Source: Rhizobiales bacterium CCH3-A5 (GTDB lineage Bacteria; Pseudomonadota; Alphaproteobacteria; Rhizobiales; Beijerinckiaceae). From it: DNA of 64,000 bases. Positions 50,864 to 60,005 of the stretch are shown one piece after another (within the stretch, counting starts at the first letter, position 1; every line of letters begins with the position of its first letter). The stretch covers positions 24,879 to 88,878 of the forward strand of contig LSIB01000021.1 in the NCBI GenBank assembly GCA_001556025.1, in the 5' to 3' direction. A program made the position numbers and the translations under genes. Below the pieces are notes generated by a model. That model worked only from the letters and a program-made list of their open reading frames with translations. It had not been told where the DNA came from and ran no database searches.

Positions 50864-51352
50864 ATGCTCACAGCCGTCATCCGGGCGGATGGTTACGCCT
50901 CTGCCCTCGCCGCGACCTTCTCCGTGCTGATTCCGGCCGTGGCCGATGGATTCCTCGGGCATGCCGTCGTCGTCGATGCGGCGGGCGACGCCGAGATCGA
51001 GCGTCTGGCCGATGCGACGGGCGCGAGCTATCTGCGCGCCGGCGGGGCCGAGGGCTGGCATCTCGGCGCGGCCGAGGCGCGCGGCGATTGGCTCATTCTG
51101 CTCGATTCCGGCGATGTGCCCCAGCCGCACTGGGCGCAAATCGTCGAGCGGCACCTGATGCTCGGCCCCGACCGGCCGGCGCTGATCCCGCTGCGCGGCG
51201 TCGCCGGCTCGCTGCGCGAGCGTGCCGCGATCTCGTTTGGCGCGCGCCGCCTGCGCGCCGGCCTCGTTCTGCCCAAGGCGCTGGTGATGGCGGGACGGCT
51301 CGGCGCGGCGCCGCGCCGTCTGCCGGTCAGGCGCGAGCGGGCCGGGGGCTGA
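50864..51352 (+). CDS. Short glycosyltransferase family 2-like protein
   Basis: 162 residues from ATG 50864, with AAGGA 6 nt upstream. It resembles the front of a GT-A (family 2) glycosyltransferase: LTAVIRADGYASALAATFSVLIPAVADGF, VVVDAAGDAEIERLADATGASYL, and a DxD-like LILLDSGDVPQPHW. The acceptor half of the enzyme is absent, so it may bind nucleotide sugars without activity or act with a partner. Short proteins like this occur in several Rhizobiales near the zinc metallopeptidase gene, which is convergent here with 4 bp between stops. Confidence 0.7.
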   Translation: MLTAVIRADGYASALAATFSVLIPAVADGFLGHAVVVDAAGDAEIERLADATGASYLRAGGAEGWHLGAAEARGDWLILLDSGDVPQPHWAQIVERHLMLGPDRPALIPLRGVAGSLRERAAISFGARRLRAGLVLPKALVMAGRLGAAPRRLPVRRERAGG

Positions 51353-51356
51353 GGCC

Positions 51357-52247
51357 TCAGAGCTGGTTCGTGCGAAACGTGTCGCAGCTCTGCATCGAGC
51401 CGGATCGAAGCCCGGTGGTGAACCAGCGCGTGCGCTGCGCCGATGAGCCGTGCGTGAAGGAATCGGGCACGACCTGGCCCTGCGACGCCTTCTGCAGCCG
51501 GTCGTCGCCGATCGCGGAGGCCGTGCGCATCGCCTCCTCGACATCGCCGGCGTCGATCCGCCCCATCGCCTGGATGTTGTGCGCCCAGACGCCGGCGAAG
51601 CAGTCGGCCTGAAGCTCGATCCGGACCGAGATGGCGTTGGCTTCGCGCTCGGAGGAGCGCTCGCGCAGTTCGTTGGCCTTGGGCAGGATGCCGATCAGGT
51701 TCTGGATGTGGTGGGCGACCTCGTGGCCGATCACATAGGCATAGGCGAAGTCGCCGCCGCCGCCGAGCTTGCGCTGCATCTCCTGGAAGAAGGAGGTGTC
51801 GAGATAGACGCGCTTGTCGGGCGGGCAGTAGAACGGCCCCATCGCCGATTGCGCCCGCCCGCAGGCCGATCGCGTGGCGCCGGCGAAGAGCACGAGGTTG
51901 GGCGGCTCGTAGCGGCGGTTGGCCTGCTGCGGCAGCAGCTTGGTCCAGACGTCCTCGTTCTGGGCCAGCACGGCCGAGACGAAGCGGCCCATCTCGTCGG
52001 CCGGCGGCCCGGCCGAGCGGCGCGTCTCCTGCGTCGGCGCCTGCCGCCCGCCGATGCCGCCGATCAGTTCCGCCCCGCCGATCAGAAGGCGCGGATCGAT
52101 GCCGAGCGCCCAGCCGACGAGCCCGAGCACGACCATGGTGCCGATGCCCAGGCCCCCGCGCCCGCCGGGCAGCCCGGCGAAATCGCCGCCACCGCCGCCG
52201 CGCCGGTCCTCGAGATATTCGGACTGGCGATAATCTTCCCACTTCAT
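51357..52247 (-). CDS. Neutral zinc metallopeptidase (YpfJ/KPN_02809 type)
   Basis: 296 residues. A polar, glycine-rich N-terminus (EDRRGGGGGDFAGLPGGRGG) is followed by one membrane helix (LGIGTMVVLGLVGWALGI), then a zincin domain. The HExxH is in VIGHEVAHHIQN, with the downstream acidic ligand in RIELQADCFAGVWAH. Conserved cysteines occur in RSACGRAQSAMGPFYCPPDK. Family function is unknown, though it is often annotated as a putative neutral zinc metallopeptidase. Start ATG 52247. Confidence 0.93.
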   Translation of the reverse strand: MKWEDYRQSEYLEDRRGGGGGDFAGLPGGRGGLGIGTMVVLGLVGWALGIDPRLLIGGAELIGGIGGRQAPTQETRRSAGPPADEMGRFVSAVLAQNEDVWTKLLPQQANRRYEPPNLVLFAGATRSACGRAQSAMGPFYCPPDKRVYLDTSFFQEMQRKLGGGGDFAYAYVIGHEVAHHIQNLIGILPKANELRERSSEREANAISVRIELQADCFAGVWAHNIQAMGRIDAGDVEEAMRTASAIGDDRLQKASQGQVVPDSFTHGSSAQRTRWFTTGLRSGSMQSCDTFRTNQL

Positions 52248-52347
52248 GGCGCTGCCCCTGGACGCATCCGGCGCAATCTCGGGGAGAGGCGACCGGAACT
52301 CAAGCGGTCATTGCAACGGCTGGCATGGCGCGGGTGTTCCCGCCCCC

Positions 52348-53352
52348 TCAATGATACCCGCCGTCGATCTTCACCTTGCCGCGGAACGTCCAGTACACGA
52401 AGGCGGTGTAGAAAAGGATCATCGGCAGCAGGAAGCTCACGCCGATCAGCACGAAGACATGGGAGGCCGGCGCGGCGGCGACATCCCAGATCGTCAGGGA
52501 GGGCGGCACCAGATAGGGGTAGTTCGAGATCGACAATCCCAGGAAGCACAGCACGAAGATAGCGATGGTGAGGGCGAACGGCGTGAACTCGTGCTTGCCG
52601 TGCAGCCGCCTCCAGGCCAGGAGCCCGCACAGCCCCGTCAGCACCGGGAACGGCCAGAGCAGCGCGATGTTGCGCCAGGTAAACCAACGCTCCGCGATGC
52701 GCGGGTGTGCGTAAGGCGTCCAGAGCGAGACGATGATGGCGAAGGCGAGCAGGCCGAGAAGCAAGACCTTGGCCTGGGCGCGCGAGCGCTCGGCGACCCT
52801 GCCTTCTGTCTTGTAGATGAGCCAGGTCGCTCCCAACAGGGCATAGCCGACGACGACGCCGGCCCCGCACATCAGGGTGAAGGGCGTAAACCAGTCGAAC
52901 GGCCCGCCGGCGAACTGCCGGTCGGCCACCGTGATGCCCTGGATCATCCCGCCCAGGATGAGCCCCTGCGAGAAGGCCGCCACCACGGAGCCGACCCAGA
53001 AGGCGAGGTCCCAGACGCGATGATTGGGCTTGGCGACCCAGCGGAATTCGAAGGCGACCCCGCGGAAGATCAGCGCCAGCAGCATCAGCGTCACCGGCAG
53101 GTAGAAAGCCGGCATGATGATGGCGTAGGCGGTCGGGAACGCGACCCAGAGGCCTCCGCCGCCGAGCACCAGCCATGTCTCGTTGCCGTCCCAGAACGGC
53201 GCGACGGAATTCATCATCTGGTCGCGCTCGGCCTCGTCCTTCGTGGTCGGGAACAGGATCGCGATGCCGAGGTCGAAGCCGTCGAGCACGACATAGAGCA
53301 TGACCGCCGTGCCGATCAGCCCGGCCCAGATCACGGGGAGATACCATTCCAT
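52348..53352 (-). CDS. cydB: Cytochrome bd-type quinol oxidase subunit II
   Basis: 334 residues, about eight or nine membrane helices. The N-terminus WYLPVIWAGLIGTAVMLYVVLDGFDLGIAIL and the WDGNETWLVLGGGGLWVAFP segment are CydB hallmarks. It pairs with CydA to form the high-affinity terminal oxidase. It follows cydA by 13 bp. No small CydX/DUF2474 peptide gene is seen in the 100 bp downstream. Confidence 0.96.
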   Translation of the reverse strand: MEWYLPVIWAGLIGTAVMLYVVLDGFDLGIAILFPTTKDEAERDQMMNSVAPFWDGNETWLVLGGGGLWVAFPTAYAIIMPAFYLPVTLMLLALIFRGVAFEFRWVAKPNHRVWDLAFWVGSVVAAFSQGLILGGMIQGITVADRQFAGGPFDWFTPFTLMCGAGVVVGYALLGATWLIYKTEGRVAERSRAQAKVLLLGLLAFAIIVSLWTPYAHPRIAERWFTWRNIALLWPFPVLTGLCGLLAWRRLHGKHEFTPFALTIAIFVLCFLGLSISNYPYLVPPSLTIWDVAAAPASHVFVLIGVSFLLPMILFYTAFVYWTFRGKVKIDGGYH

Positions 53353-53365
53353 CTCGGCTGTCCCC

Positions 53366-54796
53366 TCAGGTCGCGGGCTGGATCTTGTCGTCGCCGGGAT
53401 GTCCGTCGCCGAAGAGTTCGGAGGCCGGCGCCTGGGCTGCCTTGAGTGGCCGCTGCGAAGGCTGCTGCGGCGGCTCCTCGCTGGTGATCTCGTCTGGTCC
53501 CTTGCCGATCAGCCGGTTGATCAGCAGCACCCCGGCCGAGAACACGACGCAATAGACGCAGACGAACAGCGCCAGCGAGATCGCGACCTGGGCCGTCGTC
53601 ACCGGCGAGATCGCGTCCTTCGAGCGCAGCACGCCGGTGGCGATCCAGGGCTGGCGGCCAACCTCCGTGACGAACCAGCCGGCCAGGATCGCCATGAACC
53701 CCAGCGGCCAGGTGTATTGCGCCACCCAGAGCCAGCGCCGCTCCTCGAAGACCTTCCCTTTCCACCACAGGAACGCGCCGAGCCAGCCGAACAGGATCAT
53801 GAACACGCCGATGCCGACCATGATCCGGAAGCCGAAGAACGGGATCTTCACCGGCGGCCGGTCCTGCATGGCGAAATCGTTCAGGCTCGGGAACAGCGCA
53901 TCCATGCTGCCATGGGTGAGCAGGCTCGCAAGGCCGGGGATCGCGATCTCGAAGCGGTTCACGCCCGCGACCTCGTCGGGCCAGGCGAACAGCACCAACG
54001 GGGCGGGCTTTGAGGAATCCCAATGCGCCTCGATCGCGGCGAGCTTGGCCGGCTGATACGTCGCCGTGTCCTCGCCATGGCGGTGGCCAATCACGGCCTG
54101 CAGCGGCGCGGTGATCGCGATCATCAGGATCGCCATGCGAACCATGGTCCGGGCCGTCTCGGTCCGATGCCCGACCATCAGATGCCGCGCCCCGGTCGCC
54201 AGCACGACGAAGGCCGTCGTGAGATAGGCCGCCGTCATCATATGCATATAACGCAGCGGAAAGGTCGGGTTGAAGATGATCTGCATCCAGTCGAGCGGGT
54301 AGGCGATGCCGTCACGCATCTCGTGGCCGGCCGGATACTGCATCCAGCTATTGGCCGAGAGGATCCAGAAGCCCGACAGCGCCGTGCCGCCGGCGACGAT
54401 GACGGCCGAGAGGAAATGCAGCCAGGGCGGCACCCGCGTCCAGCCGAACAGCATCACGCCGAGGAACGAGGCCTCGAGGAAGAACGCGGTCAGCACCTCG
54501 TAGCCGATCAGCGGCCCGATGACGTTGCCGACCACCACCGAGAACTGGCTCCAGTTTGTGCCGAACTGGTATGATAGCACGATCCCCGATACGACGCCCA
54601 TCGCGAAGGAGACCGCGAAGATCTTGGTCCAGAACCGCGCCAGCACATGGTATTTTGTGTCGCCGGTCTTCAGCCACATCCCCAGCAGCGTCGCGATATA
54701 GGCCGACAGGCCGATGGTGAAGGCCGGGAAGACAATGTGGAACGAGATGGTGAAGGCGAACTGGATGCGCGAGAGCAGAAAAGCGTCGATGTCCAT
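53366..54796 (-). CDS. cydA: Cytochrome bd-type quinol oxidase subunit I (CIO type)
   Basis: 476 residues. Heme ligands are recognisable: His20 in RIQFAFTISFHIVFPAFT, a second His in PLRYMHMMTAAYL, and the Met in FRIMVGIGVFM. The quinol-binding GWIxxExGRQPW pattern appears as GWFVTEVGRQPWI. The Q-loop is short, placing it in the cyanide-insensitive oxidase (CioA) branch rather than the long-loop Escherichia type. It gives the cell a quinol oxidase alongside the aa3 oxidase at 24-29 kb. No FNR/FixK-like box was recognised upstream. Confidence 0.96.
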   Translation of the reverse strand: MDIDAFLLSRIQFAFTISFHIVFPAFTIGLSAYIATLLGMWLKTGDTKYHVLARFWTKIFAVSFAMGVVSGIVLSYQFGTNWSQFSVVVGNVIGPLIGYEVLTAFFLEASFLGVMLFGWTRVPPWLHFLSAVIVAGGTALSGFWILSANSWMQYPAGHEMRDGIAYPLDWMQIIFNPTFPLRYMHMMTAAYLTTAFVVLATGARHLMVGHRTETARTMVRMAILMIAITAPLQAVIGHRHGEDTATYQPAKLAAIEAHWDSSKPAPLVLFAWPDEVAGVNRFEIAIPGLASLLTHGSMDALFPSLNDFAMQDRPPVKIPFFGFRIMVGIGVFMILFGWLGAFLWWKGKVFEERRWLWVAQYTWPLGFMAILAGWFVTEVGRQPWIATGVLRSKDAISPVTTAQVAISLALFVCVYCVVFSAGVLLINRLIGKGPDEITSEEPPQQPSQRPLKAAQAPASELFGDGHPGDDKIQPAT

Positions 54797-54919
54797 CGCA
54801 AGGCTCCGTCCGGCTGCGCGCGGGGCGTCTGGAACGACTACGCTCCGTCACCATCGCCGCCGGATGCGACACTAGTCAAACAGCCGCGCGGCGGCAGCGC
54901 TCCGCGATGTCGCAGGCCG

Positions 54920-55738
54920 TCAGGTCGTCGCGTCGAGCGCCGCCTTCAATGCCCTCAGATCCCGCCAGGCGAGCCGCTTCTGCAGAGGCTGGCGCAGAAG
55001 ATAGGCCGGGTGAAGCGTCGCCATCGCCCTGATCTTCCGCGCGCCGGTGTCGTACTCCATCCACTTGCCACGGGAGGCGAGGATGCCGGCAAGCCCGAGC
55101 AGCGCCTGCGCCGAGGGCGCGCCGACGCAGACCAGGATGTCGGGGTTCACGAGCTCGATATGGCGCTGCACGAAAGGCATGCAGATCGCGACCTCCTGCG
55201 GTGTCGGCGTGCGGTTTCCCGGCGGCCGCCAGGGCAACAGGTTGGTGATGTAGACATGCTCCGCCCGCGTCAGGCCGATCGCCGCCAGCATCCGGTCGAG
55301 CAGTTGCCCCGACTTGCCGACGAAGGGCAGGCCGAGCCGGTCCTCCTCCGCGCCCGGCGCCTCGCCGACCAGCATCAGCCGGCCCGCCGGGTTGCCGTCG
55401 GCGAAGACGAGGCTCTTGGCGGTCGCCTTCAGCGCGCAGCCCTCGAAGCGCGCCATCGCTGCCTTGAGTTCGTCGAGGCTCGTCGCCTCGCGGGCGAGCG
55501 CCAGCGCCGAGACTTGCGCCTCGTCGGGCGTCGTCGCGGCCGCCGGCATGGCGCGGACCGGAGCCGCCGCCCGCTGCGGGGGCTGCGCGCGCGCCGGCGG
55601 CAGTGCGGCACGCTCCGTTGCGGCCGGTGGCGCGTCCGCAAAATGGTTATGCGGCGTCTCGTCGAGCGCCTCGGTCACGCCGGCTTCCGCATACCAGGCG
55701 ATCAGTTCGAGCGGATGCGGGACAGCCTCTGTCTTCAT
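54920..55738 (-). CDS. Type-4-like uracil-DNA glycosylase
   Basis: 272 residues. An N-terminal Ala/Pro-rich extension of about 95 residues is followed by the UDG domain: motif 1 GEAPGAEEDRLGLPFVGKSGQLLDRML, YITNLLPWRPPGNRTPTPQEV and the His motif TLHPAYLLR. Family 4 enzymes carry a [4Fe-4S] cluster on four cysteines. Here only three are present (FEGC, EVAIC, LVC), and the first of the CxxC pair is Phe. It excises uracil from DNA; activity is likely but cluster occupancy is uncertain. It is divergent from the ETF-QO gene. Confidence 0.88.
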   Translation of the reverse strand: MKTEAVPHPLELIAWYAEAGVTEALDETPHNHFADAPPAATERAALPPARAQPPQRAAAPVRAMPAAATTPDEAQVSALALAREATSLDELKAAMARFEGCALKATAKSLVFADGNPAGRLMLVGEAPGAEEDRLGLPFVGKSGQLLDRMLAAIGLTRAEHVYITNLLPWRPPGNRTPTPQEVAICMPFVQRHIELVNPDILVCVGAPSAQALLGLAGILASRGKWMEYDTGARKIRAMATLHPAYLLRQPLQKRLAWRDLRALKAALDATT

Positions 55739-55840
55739 GCCGCCTGCTTACCACGCCGGCATCGGCTTTCGCGAGCGCCGTGGTTGCAAAATGGAACGGC
55801 CGCTTCGATAGAGGGTTTCCAGACTGGAGCGCCGCCCGGC

Positions 55841-55871
55841 TTGAACCGACGGGCAAGATAGTTCATATATA
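55841..55871 (+). promoter_or_regulatory. Possible promoter of the ETF-QO gene
   Basis: TTGAAC at 55841-55846 and the AT-rich TATATA at 55866-55871 (19-bp spacing, looser than ideal). This is the only AT-rich stretch in the divergent gap, 45-75 bp before the start codon. Confidence 0.35.
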
Positions 55872-55916
55872 AACTAATTCGATTTGAGGCCCGCTCGGGG
55901 CCGCGCGGAGGGCAGC

Positions 55917-57596
55917 ATGGATCTCGAACAGGCGCGGAGCGAACCGCGCGAGAGCATGGACTATGACGTCGTCATCGTCGGCGCTGGTCCGGCCGGGCTC
56001 GCCGCGGCCATCCGGCTGAAGCAGCTCGACGAGGGCATCAGCGTCGTCGTGGTCGAGAAGGGGGCGGAGGTCGGCGCGCACATTCTGTCTGGCGCGGTGA
56101 TCGACCCGGTCGGCCTCGATGCGCTGCTGCCGGACTGGCGCAAGGACGAGGCCCGCCCGCTGACGACCGAAGTCAGCGAGGACGTGTTCTATTTCCTGAC
56201 CGAGCCAAACGGCATCCGCCTGCCCAATTTCGGCATGCCGAAGCTGATGAACAACCATGGCAATTTCGTCGGCTCGCTCGGCCTCGTCGCCCGCTATCTC
56301 GCCGCGCAGGCGGAGGCGCTCGGCGTCGAGATCTATCCGGGCTTCGCCGCCGCCGAACTGCTGTTCGACGAATCGGGCGCGGTGCTCGGCATCGCCACCG
56401 GCGACATGGGCGTGGCCAAATCCGGCGAGGTCTCGGAGCGCTTCACCCGCGGCATGGAGCTGCGCGGCCGCTATACGCTTCTGGGCGAGGGGGCGCGCGG
56501 CTCGCTCTCCAAGATCGCGATCCGGAAGTTCGGTCTCGACAGGGACCTTGAGCCGCAGAAATACGGCATCGGCCTCAAGGAGATCTGGCAGGTCAAGCCG
56601 GAGAAATTCCACAAGGGCCGCGTCCAGCACTCCTTCGGCTGGCCGCTCGACGGCACCACCGGCGGCGGCTCCTTCCTCTATCATTTCGACGACAATCTGG
56701 TCTCGGTCGGCTTCGTCGTGCATCTGAACTACACCAACCCGACGCTCTCGCCCTTCGACGAGTTCCAGCGCTTCAAGACCCACCCGCTGATCCGCGACCT
56801 GTTCGAGGGCGCCAAGCGCCTCTCCTACGGCTCGCGCGCCATCACCGAGGGCGGCTGGCAATCCGTGCCGAAGCTGACCTTCCCGGGCGGCGCGCTGATC
56901 GGCTGCTCGGCGGGCTTCGTCAACGTGCCGCGCATCAAGGGCAGCCACAACGCCATCCTGTCGGGTATGCTCGCGGCCGAGAAGCTGGTCCCTGCGCTGG
57001 CGGCGGGTCGGTCCCATGACGAGGTCGTCGAGATCGAGACGGGCTGGCGCGACGGACCCATCGGCGCGGACCTCAAGCCCGTGCGCAACGTCAAGCCGCT
57101 CTGGTCGAAATACGGCACCATGGCCGGCATCGCGCTCGGCGGCGTCGACATGTGGCTGAACCAGCTCTTCGGCTGGTCGCCCTTCGGCACGCTGAAGCAC
57201 GGCAAGGCCGACCACGAGACGCTCAAGCCGCTCGCCGAGGTCAAGCCGATCGTCTATCCGCGTCCCGACGGGAAAATCTCGTTCGACAAGCTCTCATCGG
57301 TCTTCCTGTCCTCGACCAACCACGAGGAGGACCAGCCGGCGCATCTCAAGCTGACAGACCCCTCGATCCCGATTGAGAGGAACCTGCCGCTCTATGGCGA
57401 GCCGGCGCGGCTCTATTGCCCGGCCGGCGTCTACGAGGTGGTCTATGCCGACGAGGCTGCGAAGACCGGGCCGCGCTTCGTGATCAACGCGCAGAACTGC
57501 GTCCACTGCAAAACCTGCGACATCAAGGACCCGGCCCAGAACATCACCTGGACGGTGCCCGAGGGCGGCGGCGGGCCGGGCTACGCGAATATGTGA
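55917..57596 (+). CDS. Electron transfer flavoprotein-ubiquinone oxidoreductase
   Basis: 559 residues from ATG 55917, with GGAGGG 6-11 nt upstream; upstream in-frame codons to 55884 are not needed. The FAD-binding DYDVVIVGAGPAGLAAAIRLKQ is near residue 16. GGxxIGCSAGFVNVPRIKGSHNA and PAGVYEV are conserved, and the C-terminal cluster motif C-x2-C-x2-C is in NAQNCVHCKTCDIKDP with a fourth Cys (YCPAGVY) before it. It passes electrons from ETF (fatty-acid and amino-acid oxidation) into ubiquinone at the membrane. It is a single-gene unit followed by a palindrome and terminator. Confidence 0.96.
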   Translation: MDLEQARSEPRESMDYDVVIVGAGPAGLAAAIRLKQLDEGISVVVVEKGAEVGAHILSGAVIDPVGLDALLPDWRKDEARPLTTEVSEDVFYFLTEPNGIRLPNFGMPKLMNNHGNFVGSLGLVARYLAAQAEALGVEIYPGFAAAELLFDESGAVLGIATGDMGVAKSGEVSERFTRGMELRGRYTLLGEGARGSLSKIAIRKFGLDRDLEPQKYGIGLKEIWQVKPEKFHKGRVQHSFGWPLDGTTGGGSFLYHFDDNLVSVGFVVHLNYTNPTLSPFDEFQRFKTHPLIRDLFEGAKRLSYGSRAITEGGWQSVPKLTFPGGALIGCSAGFVNVPRIKGSHNAILSGMLAAEKLVPALAAGRSHDEVVEIETGWRDGPIGADLKPVRNVKPLWSKYGTMAGIALGGVDMWLNQLFGWSPFGTLKHGKADHETLKPLAEVKPIVYPRPDGKISFDKLSSVFLSSTNHEEDQPAHLKLTDPSIPIERNLPLYGEPARLYCPAGVYEVVYADEAAKTGPRFVINAQNCVHCKTCDIKDPAQNITWTVPEGGGGPGYANM

Positions 57597-57644
57597 CCGG
57601 CGGCCTCTCGCTTGCGCTGTTTGATTCCACTCTGAAACTCCACC

Positions 57645-57741
57645 GTCATCCCGGGCTTGCCCCGGGATCCATCATAGCGCGCCCTCGATCCTCTAGGATG
57701 GATCCCGGAGCGGCGCGGCTTCGCCGCTCGTCCGGGATGAC
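57645..57741. repeat. Palindromic intergenic repeat, family A copy 4
   Basis: GTCATCCCGGGCTTG at the left and TCCGGGATGAC at the right, with inner GGGATCCATCAT and AGGATGGATCCC arms. It sits 48 bp after the ETF-QO stop. Confidence 0.85.
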
Positions 57742-57776
57742 GCGGTGTGTCCATGCGAAGCGATGCCACGAATGAG

Positions 57777-57806
57777 AAAGGCGCGCCGGTTGCCCGGCGC
57801 GCCTTT
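57777..57806 (-). terminator. Terminator of the small lipoprotein gene (bidirectional-looking)
   Basis: A perfect 10-bp GC stem (57780-57789 with 57794-57803), flanked by AAA and TTT on its two sides, so it could act for both converging transcripts. It lies 27 bp beyond the small lipoprotein stop. Confidence 0.8.
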
Positions 57807-57832
57807 GTTCGTCACCCGGCGGTGAAGCCGGA

Positions 57833-57943
57833 TCAGCCCTTGCGGGTCACAGGAGCCGGGGCCGGCTTCTCGGGCTGGGCGCAGCCGGCGGCGAAGCCGG
57901 CCAGCATGGCGACGGCGGCGAGGCTGAGAACCATCTTCTTCAT
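57833..57943 (-). CDS. 36-residue putative lipoprotein
   Basis: ATG 57943 is preceded by AGGA with a 7-nt spacer, and the protein starts MKKMVLSLAAVAMLAGFAAGC, an almost ideal lipoprotein signal with Cys21 as lipidation site. Only 16 residues remain after the cysteine, and they are proline- and alanine-rich (AQPEKPAPAPVTRKG). A terminator follows. It resembles the tiny entericidin-like or linker lipoproteins annotated in many Rhizobiales. No sequence family is recognised; the leader, ribosome-binding site and terminator together support a real gene. Confidence 0.75.
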   Translation of the reverse strand: MKKMVLSLAAVAMLAGFAAGCAQPEKPAPAPVTRKG

Positions 57944-58224
57944 GGGAATAATCCTAGACGAATCGTCGCGGAGGATGCGAACCCTTTGACCTTACGTCGT
58001 GAACCTTGGCGGTCTCTTGCCGATTCGCGCAGACAGGGCTTCAAACGCTTCGTTTTTCGCGCATGTTGCTTGCGCGCTACACATTTTCGCGCCGGGCTCG
58101 CGTCGTGCTTGCCGGGCAGCCCGGAAACCGCCATCTTGAAAGCATACGGGTCCGCATCCGGACGCACCGGCGCATGACATCCAGCCTTCGCGGTCGGGTC
58201 GCGCGCCGAGGGAGAAGAGCAGTC

Positions 58225-59991
58225 GTGACATTTCGCATGAAGGGCCGTGGCCCACGCACGGCGCTCGCCCTCGCGTTTTTGCTGGCCTTTCAGGCCGCGG
58301 CCATGGCGCAGGGCGCGGTCGCGACCCGCACGACCCAACCGCTCGAACCAGCCGACAGCCTCGAAGGCAATTATCTGGCGGCGATCGTAGCCGGCGCGGG
58401 GCGCGATCTCGGCGCGGCCTCGACTTATCTGCGCGAGGCGATCAAGGGCGATCCGCAGAATGCCGACCTGCTGGAGCGCGGCTTCGTCGCGTTCCTGGCC
58501 GACGGCGCGATGAGCGACGCCTTCCGCGCCGCCGAAAAGCTTGTCCAGCGCGACGCCAGCAACGGGCTCGCCCAGCTCGCGCTCGGCATCCGCGCAATCA
58601 AGCTCAAGAACTACCAGCAGGCGCGCACCCATCTGCAGCGCGGCGGGCGCGGGCGCGCGGCCGACATCACCGCGACCTTGCTCTCGGCCTGGTCCTATGC
58701 CGGCTCCGGCCAGAGCACGCGCGCGCTGGAGACGCTGGACCGGCTGCGCGGCGAGGCCTCCTACAACCTCTTCCGCGACTATCATGCCGGGCTGATCCTC
58801 GATGTCGCCGGCCGCAAGGCCGATGCCGAGAAGCGCCTCAAGAGCGCCTACGACGCCGAGAAAACGACGCTGCGGCTGGTCGATCTCTGGGCGAGGATGC
58901 AGGCGCGCAACGGCAATTTCGAGGGTGCCGCCGCGACCTATGGCGATTTCGACCGGCTCCTCCCCAACCACCCGATCATTCGCGACGGCCTCGCGAAGGT
59001 CGCCGCGCGCGAGACCCCGCCGCGCCAGATCGGCAACGCCCAGCAGGGCGCGGCCGAGGTGCTTTACGGGCTCGCCAGCGCCGGCAACCGCCAGGGCGAC
59101 GAGGCCGCGGCCCTGCTCTATCTGCGGCTCGCCATCTATCTCGATCCGGGGCACGACCTCGCCATCCTGACGCTGGGCGACATTCTGGAGCGCGCCCGCC
59201 AGCCGGAGGACGCCGTTTCCGTCTACGAGCGCATGCCGCCGTCCTCGCCGCTGCGCTCCAACGCCGAGATCCAGGCAGGCCTGGCGCTGGAGACGCTCGG
59301 CCGCTCCGAGGAGGCGGTGAAGCACCTCAAGGCGCTGATCGCGGAGCGCCCCAACGATGTCGATGCGCTGTCGGCGCTCGGCAACGTCTATCGCTCGCGA
59401 AAACTCTTCCAGGAGGCGGCCGAGGTCTATGATCAGGCGATCGGCAAGCTCGCCGCGCCCGGCCGCGCCAACTGGGACCTGTTCTATTTCCGCGGCATCG
59501 CCCGCGAGCGCACCAAGCGCTGGCCCGAGGCCGAGGCCGATCTGCGCAAGGCGCTGGAGCTGATGCCCGAGCCGCTCGGCCGCGAGCGCGCGCTGGTTTT
59601 GAACTATCTCGGCTATTCGCTGGTCGACCAGCATCTCAAGCTCGACGAGGCGCTCGGCATGCTGCGCCGCGCCGTCGAACTGCGCCCGCGCGACGGCTAC
59701 ATCACCGACTCGCTCGGCTGGGCCTATTACCGGCTCGGCCGCTATGACGAGGCGCTGCGCGAGCTGGAGCGCGCGACCGAGCTGCGCCCCGCCGACCCGG
59801 TGATCAACGACCATCTCGGCGATGTCTACTGGAAGGTCGGCCGTCAGCTCGAGGCCCGGTTCCAGTGGAACGCCGCCCGCGACCTCAAGCCCGAGCCCGA
59901 GGATCTGGAGAAGATCCTGCGCAAGATCGAGCGTGGGCTGGAGGATTCGCCCTCCGCCAACGCCGCCGAGCCGAAGAAGGACGGCGGCTGA
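58225..59991 (+). CDS. Exported tetratricopeptide repeat protein
   Basis: 588 residues from GTG 58225, with GAAGAG 6-11 nt before it; ATG 58237 is an alternative. The signal peptide (GPRTALALAFLLAFQAAAMAQ) is followed by about ten TPR-like helix pairs. The clearest are LGNVYRSRKLFQEAAEVYDQAI, LNYLGYSLVDQHLKLDEALGMLRRAVELRP and LGWAYYRLGRYDEALRELERATELRP. Such proteins scaffold envelope or outer-membrane complexes; partners are unknown. The C-terminus is acidic/basic and disordered. It ends 14 bp before ispE, so it may be co-transcribed. Confidence 0.92.
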   Translation: MTFRMKGRGPRTALALAFLLAFQAAAMAQGAVATRTTQPLEPADSLEGNYLAAIVAGAGRDLGAASTYLREAIKGDPQNADLLERGFVAFLADGAMSDAFRAAEKLVQRDASNGLAQLALGIRAIKLKNYQQARTHLQRGGRGRAADITATLLSAWSYAGSGQSTRALETLDRLRGEASYNLFRDYHAGLILDVAGRKADAEKRLKSAYDAEKTTLRLVDLWARMQARNGNFEGAAATYGDFDRLLPNHPIIRDGLAKVAARETPPRQIGNAQQGAAEVLYGLASAGNRQGDEAAALLYLRLAIYLDPGHDLAILTLGDILERARQPEDAVSVYERMPPSSPLRSNAEIQAGLALETLGRSEEAVKHLKALIAERPNDVDALSALGNVYRSRKLFQEAAEVYDQAIGKLAAPGRANWDLFYFRGIARERTKRWPEAEADLRKALELMPEPLGRERALVLNYLGYSLVDQHLKLDEALGMLRRAVELRPRDGYITDSLGWAYYRLGRYDEALRELERATELRPADPVINDHLGDVYWKVGRQLEARFQWNAARDLKPEPEDLEKILRKIERGLEDSPSANAAEPKKDGG

Positions 59992-60005
59992 GCCCTTCGC
60001 CCGTC

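Noticed and set aside
52248..52347. A CydX/DUF2474-type small peptide gene after cydB
   Set aside because: Only an eight-codon frame is available in this 100-bp gap on the coding strand, too short and without a hydrophobic helix.
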